Source: Halobacterium wangiae (GTDB lineage: Archaea > Halobacteriota > Halobacteria > Halobacteriales > Halobacteriaceae). From it: 64,000 nucleotides of DNA. Location of the stretch: positions 1,178,001 through 1,242,000 of the forward strand of contig NZ_CP089588.1 in the NCBI RefSeq assembly GCF_021249345.1. The letters run 5' to 3'. The position numbers and the translations under genes are program-made. The notes beneath the pieces are model-generated. The model did no database searches. It saw nothing but the letters and a program-made list of their open reading frames with translations, and was not told where the DNA came from. Positions within the stretch are counted from its first letter, which is position 1; every line of letters begins with the position of its first letter. Below, in pieces: positions 49,977 through 59,068 of this stretch.

Positions 49977-51068
49977 TTACTCGGAGTTGTCTGAGAGCGC
50001 AATTCGAGGGTCAATATACGTGTACAGGAGGTCCTGTGTCGTATTGAACAGGATTTGGATGACGATGAAGATGAACGTCAAGGACATCAAGACCGGGATG
50101 TCTGCAGCGAATGCAGCCCGGAGGAACAGGTTCCCAAGTCCGTTGATGCTGAAGACGCTCTCAACGAGAACGGAGCCGCCTATCAGAAGATAGAATTCCC
50201 CCATAATAACGGGGAGGAGGGGAATAACCGCGTTCCGTCCAACGTGTTTCGTGATTATCTTGCGCGTAGATACGCCTTTGGCTTTTGCAGTATCAATGTA
50301 CTCCGAATTCAGACTCTCTAAGACAGCTGTTCGCCCGATACGAACCTCATTCCCCATGGATGCGGATCCGAGGACGAGGGCAGCTGGAAGAATCCATTTT
50401 AGCGCGGCGGCCATTGGCATTAAGTTCGGAATTGGAATCCAGAAGAATTCGAGAATTGGGATTCCAGTGAACGGCGTGATTCCCGAGAAAAGGTGGCCGA
50501 GGGCATCAGAAGTCCCAATAACGTCTGTCTTGATGAGGAAGTCCCGATAACCAGAGAGAAGCCCGCCAGCGGAGAGGGTGCCGGCAAGCATAACTGCGAG
50601 CCAGAAGTTCGGCATCGCTCGCCAAACAATACCGCCGAAGGATGCCGTGTAATCACCCCACGAGTTGGAATTTAACCCGGCGTAGAGGCCGATAGGGACT
50701 CCGAGTCCTAGTGCAATTACAACCGACCAGAAGCCGAGCCAGAGGGTGGCGGGTAATCGACCGATGATCAGGTCCATTACAGGCTGATTGCGAGCAACCC
50801 CCCAGGAGTCCCCGAAGTTGAACGTGAGCATGTCGACGAGGAAATTCTTGTACTGAACCCAGAGGGGGATTGGGTTGCCATTCGGGTATCGCAATCCAAG
50901 AGCGATTTCGAGCTGGCGGGCGGCTGTCGGATTAGCGTCTCGGCCAAGGATGGCGAGTACAGGATCGATTGGCCCCAGGTACAGTACGAGGAACGTGACA
51001 GTAAGGCCAAAGAGGAGGACCGGGACACCAAGGATCAGTCGCTTGGCGATGTATACTAGTCGATTCAT
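49977..51068 (-). CDS. ABC transporter permease (DppB-like)
   Basis: This 363-aa permease starts MNRLVYIAKRLILGVPVLLF. It has the DppB N-terminal domain (PIDPVLAILGRDANPTAARQ) and the EAA loop SLNSEYIDTAKAKGVSTRKI, followed by TRKIITKHVGRNAVIPLLPV. Six hydrophobic segments. It is 14 bp upstream of dppC, so co-translation in one operon is likely. Confidence 0.92.
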   Translation of the reverse strand: MNRLVYIAKRLILGVPVLLFGLTVTFLVLYLGPIDPVLAILGRDANPTAARQLEIALGLRYPNGNPIPLWVQYKNFLVDMLTFNFGDSWGVARNQPVMDLIIGRLPATLWLGFWSVVIALGLGVPIGLYAGLNSNSWGDYTASFGGIVWRAMPNFWLAVMLAGTLSAGGLLSGYRDFLIKTDVIGTSDALGHLFSGITPFTGIPILEFFWIPIPNLMPMAAALKWILPAALVLGSASMGNEVRIGRTAVLESLNSEYIDTAKAKGVSTRKIITKHVGRNAVIPLLPVIMGEFYLLIGGSVLVESVFSINGLGNLFLRAAFAADIPVLMSLTFIFIVIQILFNTTQDLLYTYIDPRIALSDNSE

Positions 51069-51204
51069 GTGTTATCACCGGGGAGTGCAGTTTCGAAGGG
51101 GTGCCTGATTATGCAACATGGATGGGTTAGGGCAATTGTGGGTATGCCTGTTGGAATGAAGTATGAGTGCAAAAATGATTCGGTTCAGCTACCGGGCAGC
51201 GCCG

Positions 51205-53088
51205 TTAGCCCTGGTAATGCTGGTCGTAGCTTTCCTGTCCGCCTGGGAAGACCTGCGACGGCTGGAGGTGGTATGCACCAGCGCCGCGCCCCTTGAAGAC
51301 GTCCGAGACGAACTGCTCGCGGTTGACAACGTGTGCCATCGCTTGCCGAACAGCCTGCGGGACCTTCTGCAGGTTGAATCCGACGTAGAACGTGTTAATA
51401 GTTGGAACCCCAGAGTAATTGACCGTCTTGTCGTTCTCCAGAGGGCCGTAACTCCCAACCTGACGGCCTCCCTCAAGGGTTTCCTCAACGGAGACAAGAT
51501 TTGGATCGTACTGGGAGGTCGGAATCCCAGAAATGTCCGCGTTCTCGTTAAGGAAGTAGTTGTACGATGCCGTTGGGTCAGTGATGATTGCACTGTCCGT
51601 ACCGTCGAAGGACGCCACGTCGCCGTGGTAGTCCTCGAAGGTGTCTGCAGAGAACTCTCCACCGTTGCCGGACTCCCAATTCACGAACTCGAATGGGCCA
51701 GTCCCAATGGGGTTCGAGGACGAGAACTCCTCGTATGCCATTTCTCCGTCGTAGCCCTCGATGTCCCCAACAATGCCCTCGGGGACAACCGAGAAGGCGC
51801 TGTAGGCAAGCACGGACAGACCGTACGGGAAGGGGCTCTCGAGCGTGATGCGGAAGGTGTAGTCATCAACTGCCTCGACACCGGTTGCACGCGTGATGTT
51901 TCCGTCGTCGTCCGTCTCGTGTTCGATTCCCAGCACCTTCACTGGGAAGTACTGGTTCGTGGAGTTCGTCGACTCCATCAGACGCCGGAACGAGTAGACG
52001 ACGTCGTCCGCCGTCATCTCGCCATAATCATCGTGGAACTGAACGCCCTCCTTCAGCGTGAAGGTGTACTCGGTGAAGTCATCATTGATGTTGTAGTCCT
52101 GAATCAGCAGGTTCTCGACTTCGGCCGTTCCGTTCCGGTAGTTCGTCGGGGCATCGAACATGTTCATGATCTTTGCCCCGCTAGCAGTGTTCCCCGACGC
52201 AACCGGGTCTAGGGAGTTGAACGTAGCAGACGAACCACTCAGGCGGTTCTTCCCCTCAATGGCCGACACTGCATTGTTGGACTTCTGGCGGGAGCTCCCC
52301 ATACCGCCGAACGGATTGTAATCGACGTGGTCGTACCAGAAGACCTCGTCGAACCGGTGGTAGATCGGGATGAGAGCAGCGGATTCCCAGAGACCCTCCT
52401 CCATATTGACAGCTGCTTCACTGCGGGCCTGGACTGCCTCATCAGACTGCCCCGGATTGTCCAAGATCTGCTGGTACTGCTCGTTCATGAACTGCCGGAC
52501 TTCGGGGGAAGCGTTTGCGTCCTCCGACCAGAAGAGGCGGGCCCCGTTGGCGCCGCTTTCCCCATAGAGGGTGTTGTCGGGCGAAATCAGCTGCAGGAAG
52601 TTCCGAGGCTGAGGGTAGTCAGCAATCCACCCGAGCGTGTAGGCCTGGTGGTCTCCCTTCTCAGTGGTGTTGAGAAGTGCCCCGAAGTCCGCCTGGCTGA
52701 TGTTCATGTCGATGTGGGCCTGTTCTAGACGGGCACGGATCGTGTTCGCCATCTCCTCCCAGGCTGGACTCTGGTACTGGAGCCAGTCTAGCTCGAACCG
52801 GTTGTTTGGGCCATAACCGGCTTCTTCCATGACCTGACGAGCCTGTTCAACCTGGGTCTCGTTGACCCCGTATGGGTATCCCTCGAAGTTGGGAGTGTAG
52901 CCCTCGTTATTATCACCGCTCGTGGTAGTGCCTGTCGAACTGTCAGTAGTAGTCGTTTCGTCAGTGTTATCGTTGCCTTCATCGTCGTCGCCAGAGGTAC
53001 ATCCGGCAACCGTCGCAGTTAGGGCGGCGGCACCGGTCGCTTTGAGGAACCTTCGGCGGCTCGTATCTGTCTTGCCTTTGCGTGGCAT
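51205..53088 (-). CDS. ABC transporter substrate-binding protein (SBP_bac_5), circularly permuted
   Basis: This 627-aa Tat lipoprotein starts MPRKGKTDTSRRRFLKATGA with lipobox VAGC (Cys 30) and a Thr-rich linker. Residues about 71-260 match what is normally the C-terminal lobe of DppA/OppA (VEQARQVMEEAGYGPNNRFE, QAYTLGWIADYPQPRNF, IPIYHRFDEVFWYDHVDY). Residues about 283-627 match the N-terminal part (SATFNSLDPVASGNTA, YTFTLKEGVQFHDDYGEMTA, GTGPFEFVNWESGNG, FYVGFNLQKVPQAVRQAMAH), ending YDQHYQG. The normal junction of these parts is thus the ends. First gene of the five-gene operon. Confidence 0.85.
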   Translation of the reverse strand: MPRKGKTDTSRRRFLKATGAAALTATVAGCTSGDDDEGNDNTDETTTTDSSTGTTTSGDNNEGYTPNFEGYPYGVNETQVEQARQVMEEAGYGPNNRFELDWLQYQSPAWEEMANTIRARLEQAHIDMNISQADFGALLNTTEKGDHQAYTLGWIADYPQPRNFLQLISPDNTLYGESGANGARLFWSEDANASPEVRQFMNEQYQQILDNPGQSDEAVQARSEAAVNMEEGLWESAALIPIYHRFDEVFWYDHVDYNPFGGMGSSRQKSNNAVSAIEGKNRLSGSSATFNSLDPVASGNTASGAKIMNMFDAPTNYRNGTAEVENLLIQDYNINDDFTEYTFTLKEGVQFHDDYGEMTADDVVYSFRRLMESTNSTNQYFPVKVLGIEHETDDDGNITRATGVEAVDDYTFRITLESPFPYGLSVLAYSAFSVVPEGIVGDIEGYDGEMAYEEFSSSNPIGTGPFEFVNWESGNGGEFSADTFEDYHGDVASFDGTDSAIITDPTASYNYFLNENADISGIPTSQYDPNLVSVEETLEGGRQVGSYGPLENDKTVNYSGVPTINTFYVGFNLQKVPQAVRQAMAHVVNREQFVSDVFKGRGAGAYHLQPSQVFPGGQESYDQHYQG

Positions 53089-53784
53089 ACTCCCCTTTTC
53101 TCAAGTCATTATACTTAATCCCTTCGGCAATGATTGACACTCAACCCCTTGTTTTGGGTATTTAGTGTGTTCGCCATATCTGTCTGGAGCAGTGGTTTAG
53201 CGCGTGACGTGCCCGTTCAAAGATTTTGTGCAAGCCCTTTATGTGTCAGAGATCTCTAACTATTCAGTACCATGTGGATAAAGGGTGCAGTCAGTGGACT
53301 AGTTTCGCGGTTCTAATTTTTGGGGTGCCCTACCGATGGCGACGCGTACCACACACTTCCCGCATCTCATTACCGGACACTCGAGGATTGCCTCGGACTT
53401 TGCTTGCTCGATGAACCGACGACAGTCTATGTCTCCAACTGGTTAAGACAGGAGTAGTGGTATTGGCGAAAGCCCAATATCAAAGAACGCTGGGACCGAG
53501 GCGACCTGCATGATGTACTGTACCTAGTCTACGTAGAACATAACCCTCTTCCCAGAACCTTTGTTCGTTCGCAGACGTCGCAGATGGGCAACTGCATCAC
53601 CAGCGCGAAACTAGATTTCGCATTTCACTCTCCCTGCGTGTATATCTTGGCGTGGTCGAGGCTGATGGCTTCCTTGTCACGGATACCGGGATTTGAAGGC
53701 GATCTTAGATAGAATTTGCCTCCAACTTGCTCAAGAAAATGTAGCGGATTATGGCGTACCGGTGTAACTTCGTGAACTAACGAC
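53089..53784. other. Gene-free region upstream of the ABC operon
   Basis: This 700-bp stretch of AT-richer sequence has the operon promoter at its left edge and no convincing ORF. A plus-strand frame near 53410-53650 (reading like TTVYVSNWLRQE, interrupted by stops) may be remnant coding sequence of an unknown protein. Nothing else recognised. Confidence 0.5.
53108..53120 (-). promoter_or_regulatory. Promoter of the ABC operon
   Basis: The minus strand holds GATTAAGTATAAT about 24-30 nt before the binding-protein ATG (53088). The mRNA leader is short; GGGGAG just before ATG could act as a weak Shine-Dalgarno. Confidence 0.5.
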
Positions 53785-53789
53785 TCTAC

Positions 53790-54388
53790 GTGCCACGGTT
53801 GATGCCGTTCGCTCCTTTAGAGCGGGCTTCCTGCTTCAACGACGGGCTATGCAGATGCGGACGTATCCACAGGAATCGTAGTCTCCACAGGCGTTATTTC
53901 GGACTACCCCCCTCTTTCATCTTGAAGACCGCGGCAAAGGATGTTCCAAGTTGCGATCACGTCCCTGTCCGCTTCAAATCCACAAGCGTGATAGGAGTGT
54001 TCATGGACCCAGAACGGCTTCTCCGTCAAGATTCCGCACGGCACGCGCTCCCTGATCGCTCCTCGGGAGTCCAGAACGGCAAAGCTGCGCCCCTCACGCT
54101 TGCACTCGTATTCAAGTGACGAGAGGAACGCTCGCCACGCAGCAGAGGCGGTAATACGGCTGGTGGATGGCGATTCAAGCATTTCTTTAGCGTTCAGGTT
54201 TTCTACCGCCACTAAATCATACTCTCGGGCGTTGTAAGGTCGGCATGACACTTCGCGACTCGCCGCCGTTGGCTCTAGTAGTTTTTTCGATCCGTATTGC
54301 TTCCGCAAGGGCTGGGGTTGCTTGTGCTCCAGAATGCTCGTGGTCGTCTGTGAGGTTGAGCGATTCAATCGCTATTCCGTCGGTGTCG
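53790..54388 (-). pseudogene. Decayed IS200/IS605-type TnpB
   Basis: The best conserved stretch is YDLVAVENLNAKEMLESPST, then AAWRAFLSSLEYECKREGRS, EKPFWVHEHSYHACGFEADR and DVIATWNILCRGLQD, the C-terminal half of haloarchaeal TnpB, with a mutated zinc finger. The gene has a frameshift (upstream DTDGIAIESLNLTDD lies in another frame near 54335-54388), a deletion before YNAREYD, and in-frame stops at 53904 and after SASA and GSPL. It is a dead copy; no TnpA was seen. Confidence 0.8.
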
Positions 54389-55693
54389 TGGGGCGTACAT
54401 GAAAATCATAGGGGTGCACGCGTTCAGTGGCGATACAGTCCCCACATCTCCTCGTTGACACCCGGCTGTCGAATATCGATTCGCCGCGCCTGTGCCCGAA
54501 GTTACAACGTCGGTTGGCGGAATGAATACATATCAAATTGGAGTGCTTAGGACAACGGGAATACGAATGCGACTTCTATTCTTAAGTGAATAAGTTTTGG
54601 AGGGGCTTCCCCGTCATCCCAGCGATGAATGAGGTCGGTTCACTTCGCTGCCGCTTTGATTCTCACCCGTCCACCACCGACTCCACAACATAAACCACCA
54701 TATAGCCAACATAACCCACTGGTCAATAGCGTTACTCAAGCATTGAATCCTCATAATCACCCTGAAGCCCCGCAAACACACAATTAACCAAGGAATCAAC
54801 ACGCTACTAGGTACGAACACCCCCACGGACTAAAAGGACTGCCGGCGGAACAACCCAGAAGCAGTTATAGACACCGCACAGGCTAGTATCGATTGCCCCC
54901 ATCCCCAGTCGCGTGAATTGGAATCACTAGACGGAAGCCTATTATGGCGAGCTGAAGCACCGAAGAGCGTCAGAACAAAAGTACAAATCAAGGAAAGATA
55001 GCGAGCCACACCCAAATGGCGAATCAAAGTTGACTTTACGTCTCACACCACCCACGCAGAAAGAGTAGTGGGACAATGAGGCTCAGTACCCACAGTCTCC
55101 AGAACGATTACTGCTGAAGACATGTGCCACCGGATAGAACCCACCAATACCCCTCAGGGGGACGAGTACAGCCACCAACCCACTCCACTCATACACGGAA
55201 ACCCACCGTACAGCTCTCAAGCCCCACAGATCATCTAAACCCTATCCTCCGAACGTCCTAATTCGCCAACCATCCTAGATCACCCCCATGAACCCCCTCG
55301 AAGCGTACTCTTGCGGATGGTAGGGCGATTATGAAGGCATCCAGGCGTATTTCGTGCTATAGGCTAACAGATTCCCAGCATGATGGCTGAGATGAGTTGG
55401 ATGGAATAGTTGGTGACTGAGTGGAAGTGTATTGTGGTTGGTAATGACCGAATCAGTCGTCCAATTCTGCTCAGCATTCAAATCTGGCTAATATTGAGGG
55501 GGTGACAAAGAGGGCGCTAATGGAGATGTAGGTGATGAAGACGGTTATGTCCCCCGTGCAATCAATGGTGCCCGTGGACTACCCCGGAACCGCTCCTTGC
55601 TTGACTCGCAAAGCCCGTGGTTGACATTGGTGTTGGCTACAGTGACACTACTGGAGGGAGGTACTCGCGGGAAATGAGGCGATTGGTCTCGGA
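54389..55693. other. AT-rich gene-free region
   Basis: 1.3 kb without a supported gene. Short frames (54614-54826, 54830-55027) have no family features or normal composition. A minus-strand hydrophobic run near 55470-55550 (reads like TVFITYISISALFVTPSILA) hints at a lost membrane protein. A CCCCTCAGGGGG-type short palindrome lies near 55155. It is probably eroded DNA from past insertions. Confidence 0.5.
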
Positions 55694-56287
55694 CTACAGG
55701 TCAACAATGATGAGCGTGACGCCTCCGAACAACGCCTCATCAACGTCGAATAAGAGTTTGAGGCCACTAGCGGTTACCGGGAGTTCGAAGGGGATAGAAG
55801 CGCGTACGACCGACCCCGGCCCAAGTTGGTCTTCAGAGAAGTAGGAATCGTTATTGTCGGCGATTAGCGGTTCGTACGTGTAGTACTCATCATCCCGAAG
55901 TCGCGTCAAGAAGTGGGGGCCACTGATCGGATCCTCAGTCGACATGTTTTGCAGCATGATGGAGGCGAGAGCGAACTCCTGTCCAGAGTCTGGTTCCGAG
56001 AACCCCTCAAGGTCAACGTCACGCTGGAACTCCTCAAGGACGAATTGTAGTTTATCATTCCCGACAGTGTCCCCAGTAGAAACGGTAGCGGCCCTCGGAG
56101 CCGATGCGGTCGTCGTCGAATGCTCCGTTGTCGTGGCCACCGTCTCGGTGGACATGGTTGTGGGTCCGGTAGCGTCCTCGTTAGTAGTGGTAGCCGGTCC
56201 CCGGGATGTCCCAGTACTGGCACATCCCGCAAGACCGGAAATGATGGCTGTCCCAGTGAGCGAGAGGTACTGACGTCGAGTTGGCAT
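55694..56287 (-). CDS. Lipoprotein with DUF4352-like domain
   Basis: This 197-aa protein starts MPTRRQYLSLTGTAIISGLA. It has a lipobox GLAGC (Cys 22) after RR, suggesting Tat export, a Thr/Ser-rich linker (about 25-65), and a beta-rich domain: TVGNDKLQFVLEEFQRDVDL, EFALASIMLQNMSTEDPISG, GPGSVVRASIPFELPVTASG. This matches the immunoglobulin-like DUF4352/Telomeric-repeat-type extracellular domain; function unknown. Its GC content is moderate. Confidence 0.75.
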   Translation of the reverse strand: MPTRRQYLSLTGTAIISGLAGCASTGTSRGPATTTNEDATGPTTMSTETVATTTEHSTTTASAPRAATVSTGDTVGNDKLQFVLEEFQRDVDLEGFSEPDSGQEFALASIMLQNMSTEDPISGPHFLTRLRDDEYYTYEPLIADNNDSYFSEDQLGPGSVVRASIPFELPVTASGLKLLFDVDEALFGGVTLIIVDL

Positions 56288-57218
56288 ATAGCGGTAGACA
56301 CGGAGCAGCCCCTAAACTATGGGATGGATAACTTACAGTACCCGAAAGAGGAGTGAAACGCCTACTGTGATGCGAATCCATGGAGATATACGACTACTAA
56401 CGCCCAAAACACCGTCGCCCTCTCATGAGAGTTCCCGTCTAATCGCCAACCCGGGTGAGACAAACGCCTCATGCAGCCCTCTAGGACAGTCTGGTCCGCA
56501 ACCACTGTCTGGCAAGCAGAGCAGCGAGCGTCCTGGCCGTATACGCCGGCCGTGTCCAGTAGGTAAGATTCGGGTAGCCAGACTTTATGAGGAAGATCAG
56601 GAGATATCGATAACCTGCAGCCAGGGGCTCAACGTTGGCGTGCGCGAACACATATAGGTGACTAGGCAAAGCATTTCTTGGCTGTCAAAGATTGCGACCA
56701 ACGAACATTGATCCACGTGAGTCAATACTTAAAAGAGAGCTACCTCCCATTACATCTGTGCCGGTGAGATTCCGGCGTATTCATAGTGTGGGGCTATTGT
56801 TAGTACTGAAGATTCACGGTACAGGTGTTGGGGATATGAATACTACAGCGCTGGGCGAATCGATGAGTACACACGTAGCCCAGCCGAACTAGGTCAGAGA
56901 GTCTTCTCCTAGCCGCTTCCCCCTATCATCCCTTCACTTTGTCGCTGCTGACGTCTATAGAATATCTTACAGAGGAGACGGTGGGTGTCTAACTACAAAG
57001 CACGTGAATGATAGCGCAATCGGCGTGCGCTCAGATGGCTACAGCGGGGGACTAGCCAATCAATTGTTGGCAGTGAGCGCCAATACACTGTCGGAACTCT
57101 TCGATCCAGAAGAGCCGCCACAGCCCACAGCAGTGCGGTGGTGAACACACCCCGGCACTAATCATGCTGCGTTGCAACGGGCGAATGATTAAACCGGCCC
57201 GCAATCATTGCCAGAGAT
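56288..57218. other. Gene-free region
   Basis: 930 bp between the lipoprotein and the DUF7529-like copy 2. No frame has a recognisable domain or typical halophile composition. A TATA-like box for the following gene sits at its right end. Nothing else recognised. Confidence 0.5.
57187..57194 (+). promoter_or_regulatory. TATA box of DUF7529-like copy 2
   Basis: GATTAAAC, centred about 29 nt before ATG 57219, fitting a leaderless transcript and supporting that this ORF is expressed. Confidence 0.55.
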
Positions 57219-57746
57219 ATGCAACACCCATCGTCGTGGCCTTCCAACGAGGGTGAGTCAACTATCTGTGATGGAGCGCCTAAAGGCGCGTTAAGGGAGT
57301 TGTGTGATACGGTGGCGGCTCTTGAAAGAGGGATGCAGCAGGATGGGTGGAAGACAGTCGCCACTACCCCGCATAACGAGGTGATCATTCGAGACAATGC
57401 AACACAGATCTGGATTGTCCACAAGATATCTCTTAATCAGGAGACTGCAGTGGCCCAAGCAGTAAAGACGGAAGGTGTGGTTTCCGACTGTAGATACATA
57501 GACGTCTGCGCAGGCTGGCTATTCGAACTTATTCTCCTTCTTAATCCCGGCGTGGATCAAGGCATTCTACTGCCTACGATAGTCAACAACGCGCAGGTGG
57601 ACGCCATAACCTCGCGGCCAACCGACAGTCAACATATATATTCTCTGTTGACATGCCCGGGAGGGAGACATCTAGGCGTCGTGAAACACAACAACCCAGA
57701 ATCCTTCCTCCCTGACCCAGTACCCGATTCCAACAAAGACTGTTGA
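57219..57746 (+). CDS. DUF7529-like protein (island copy 2, diverged)
   Basis: This 175-aa protein starts MQHPSSWPSNEGESTICDGA. It is not obviously in a known family, but by eye its C-terminal half aligns with the protein at 44699: IYSLLTCPGGRHLGVVKHNN followed by SFLPDP against MYSRVKTIDHTEVGTFKHDD followed by AFFPNP, and WIVHKISLN against FIISGSEVP upstream. Unlike most proteins here it is only mildly acidic. It may be functional (clean TATA and start) or starting to decay. Confidence 0.55.
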   Translation: MQHPSSWPSNEGESTICDGAPKGALRELCDTVAALERGMQQDGWKTVATTPHNEVIIRDNATQIWIVHKISLNQETAVAQAVKTEGVVSDCRYIDVCAGWLFELILLLNPGVDQGILLPTIVNNAQVDAITSRPTDSQHIYSLLTCPGGRHLGVVKHNNPESFLPDPVPDSNKDC

Positions 57747-58210
57747 GGGCTAGCAACAAATAGAGTTACGAAGTGTGCAGTCTTTTTACCATCCAAAACT
57801 TATTAAACAATATAACATAGCCATTGCTGCTACCCGCCTCCGACCTGACAGCCCACTAGTTGGCTTACAGCAATAGAAGGGGGGCCGTCGCCACAATGCG
57901 TTCACATTTAATGTCTTGGAGGGCATCAGACAACGCATAGTTGGCGGCGTTTCCGCATTTCCATACTAGACGCTTACAACACGACCTTCATTTAGCCACA
58001 CTGAACCCTCTCAGACCGACAGCAACAGGTCGTTCTAGCCGTCAGAATTACAGGCGCATAAGTCAGTTAGGGAGAGATCCAGTCCTGGCCAGCTTTTGGA
58101 GTGCGGGAACAAGTTCACCGCTGATAAACATAATTGCTGGAGGAATAGCCGTGTGTAGCGGTAACGCGGTGTCGTAGCCTACAAATGCGTGGGGAGAGAA
58201 TGTCGGCTAC
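57747..58210. other. Gene-free region at the right island edge
   Basis: 464 bp. A frame at 57941-58177 ends with a hydrophobic run (SPLINIIAGGIAVCSGNAVS) but has no start context or family. GC content rises again at about 58200, marking the return to core sequence. Confidence 0.5.
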
Positions 58211-59068
58211 ATGAACGTCGCTGACGCGATGACGCCCCGCGCAGACGTAGTGACGGTCGAACTGCCGGGGACGCGGGACGACATTCTCGAGTATCTCCAG
58301 GAGCGCGCCTTCTCCTCAGTGCCTGTCGTGAAGCCGGCCGACGACGGTGAACAGTACCGCGGACTCATCTCCCGGGACGACCTCATCGAACGCCCCGAGG
58401 AGGACCAGCTCGCGATGCTGATGCGGGACGCCCCGACCACGACGACGGACACCAGCGTTCGCGAGGTCGCGGCGCTGATGCTCCGGGAGGACGCGCGCCG
58501 CGTCCCCGTCGTCGAGGACGGCCGGTTGGAGGGGATCGTGACGGTGACCGACGTCGTGCGCGCCATCGCGGACGGCGAGGAGGACGGCGACACCGAGGTC
58601 GGTGGCCTCGCGCGCCGGGACGTGAACACGACGTACGCGGGTACGCCGCTGACGGTGACCGAGCGCGAGATCTCGTACGCGAACGTTCCGTACTCGGTCG
58701 TGTTGGGCGACACCGGCGAGATGGTCGGCATCGTCACGGAGGTGGACATCATCGAGGTGGCCCGGGTCGTCGAGGGCGAGGCGAACACCGGCGACTCCAT
58801 CGCGGACGACGACGAGAACTGGAAGTGGGAGTCGATCAAGGCGACCGGGAGTCGCTACCTGCCGACGCGGAACGTCGAGATCCCCGCCGAACCCGTCGAG
58901 TCGTTCATGACGACCGACGTGCTGACGGTGTCGAAGCGCCGCACGGCCCGCGAGGTGGCACAGACGATGCTGACCAACGACGTCGAGCAGGTGCCACTGA
59001 TGTCCGGCGACGAACTCGTCGGCATGGTGCGCGACGTCGACCTCCTCTCGGGGCTGGCCGATGAGTGA
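58211..59068 (+). CDS. CBS-domain protein
   Basis: This 285-aa protein holds four CBS motifs in two pairs: VADAMTPRADVVTVELPGTR and SSVPVVKPADDGEQYRGLIS; APTTTTDTSVREVAALMLRE with RRVPVVEDGRLEGIVTVTDV; a third around YANVPYSVVLGDTGEMVGIV; and FMTTDVLTVSKRRTAREVAQ with EQVPLMSGDELVGMVRDVDL. CBS pairs bind adenine nucleotides and regulate partners; the partner is unknown. Its end overlaps the glyS start by 8 bp, so the two form an operon. Confidence 0.9.
   Translation: MNVADAMTPRADVVTVELPGTRDDILEYLQERAFSSVPVVKPADDGEQYRGLISRDDLIERPEEDQLAMLMRDAPTTTTDTSVREVAALMLREDARRVPVVEDGRLEGIVTVTDVVRAIADGEEDGDTEVGGLARRDVNTTYAGTPLTVTEREISYANVPYSVVLGDTGEMVGIVTEVDIIEVARVVEGEANTGDSIADDDENWKWESIKATGSRYLPTRNVEIPAEPVESFMTTDVLTVSKRRTAREVAQTMLTNDVEQVPLMSGDELVGMVRDVDLLSGLADE

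Noticed and set aside
56319-56657. 112-codon frame in the island
   Set aside because: There is no domain, promoter or typical composition; it looks like a chance frame in lower-GC DNA.
57941-58177. 78-codon frame ending in a hydrophobic run
   Set aside because: The hydrophobic end is suggestive but the rest is basic and low-quality; no start context or homologue is recognised.
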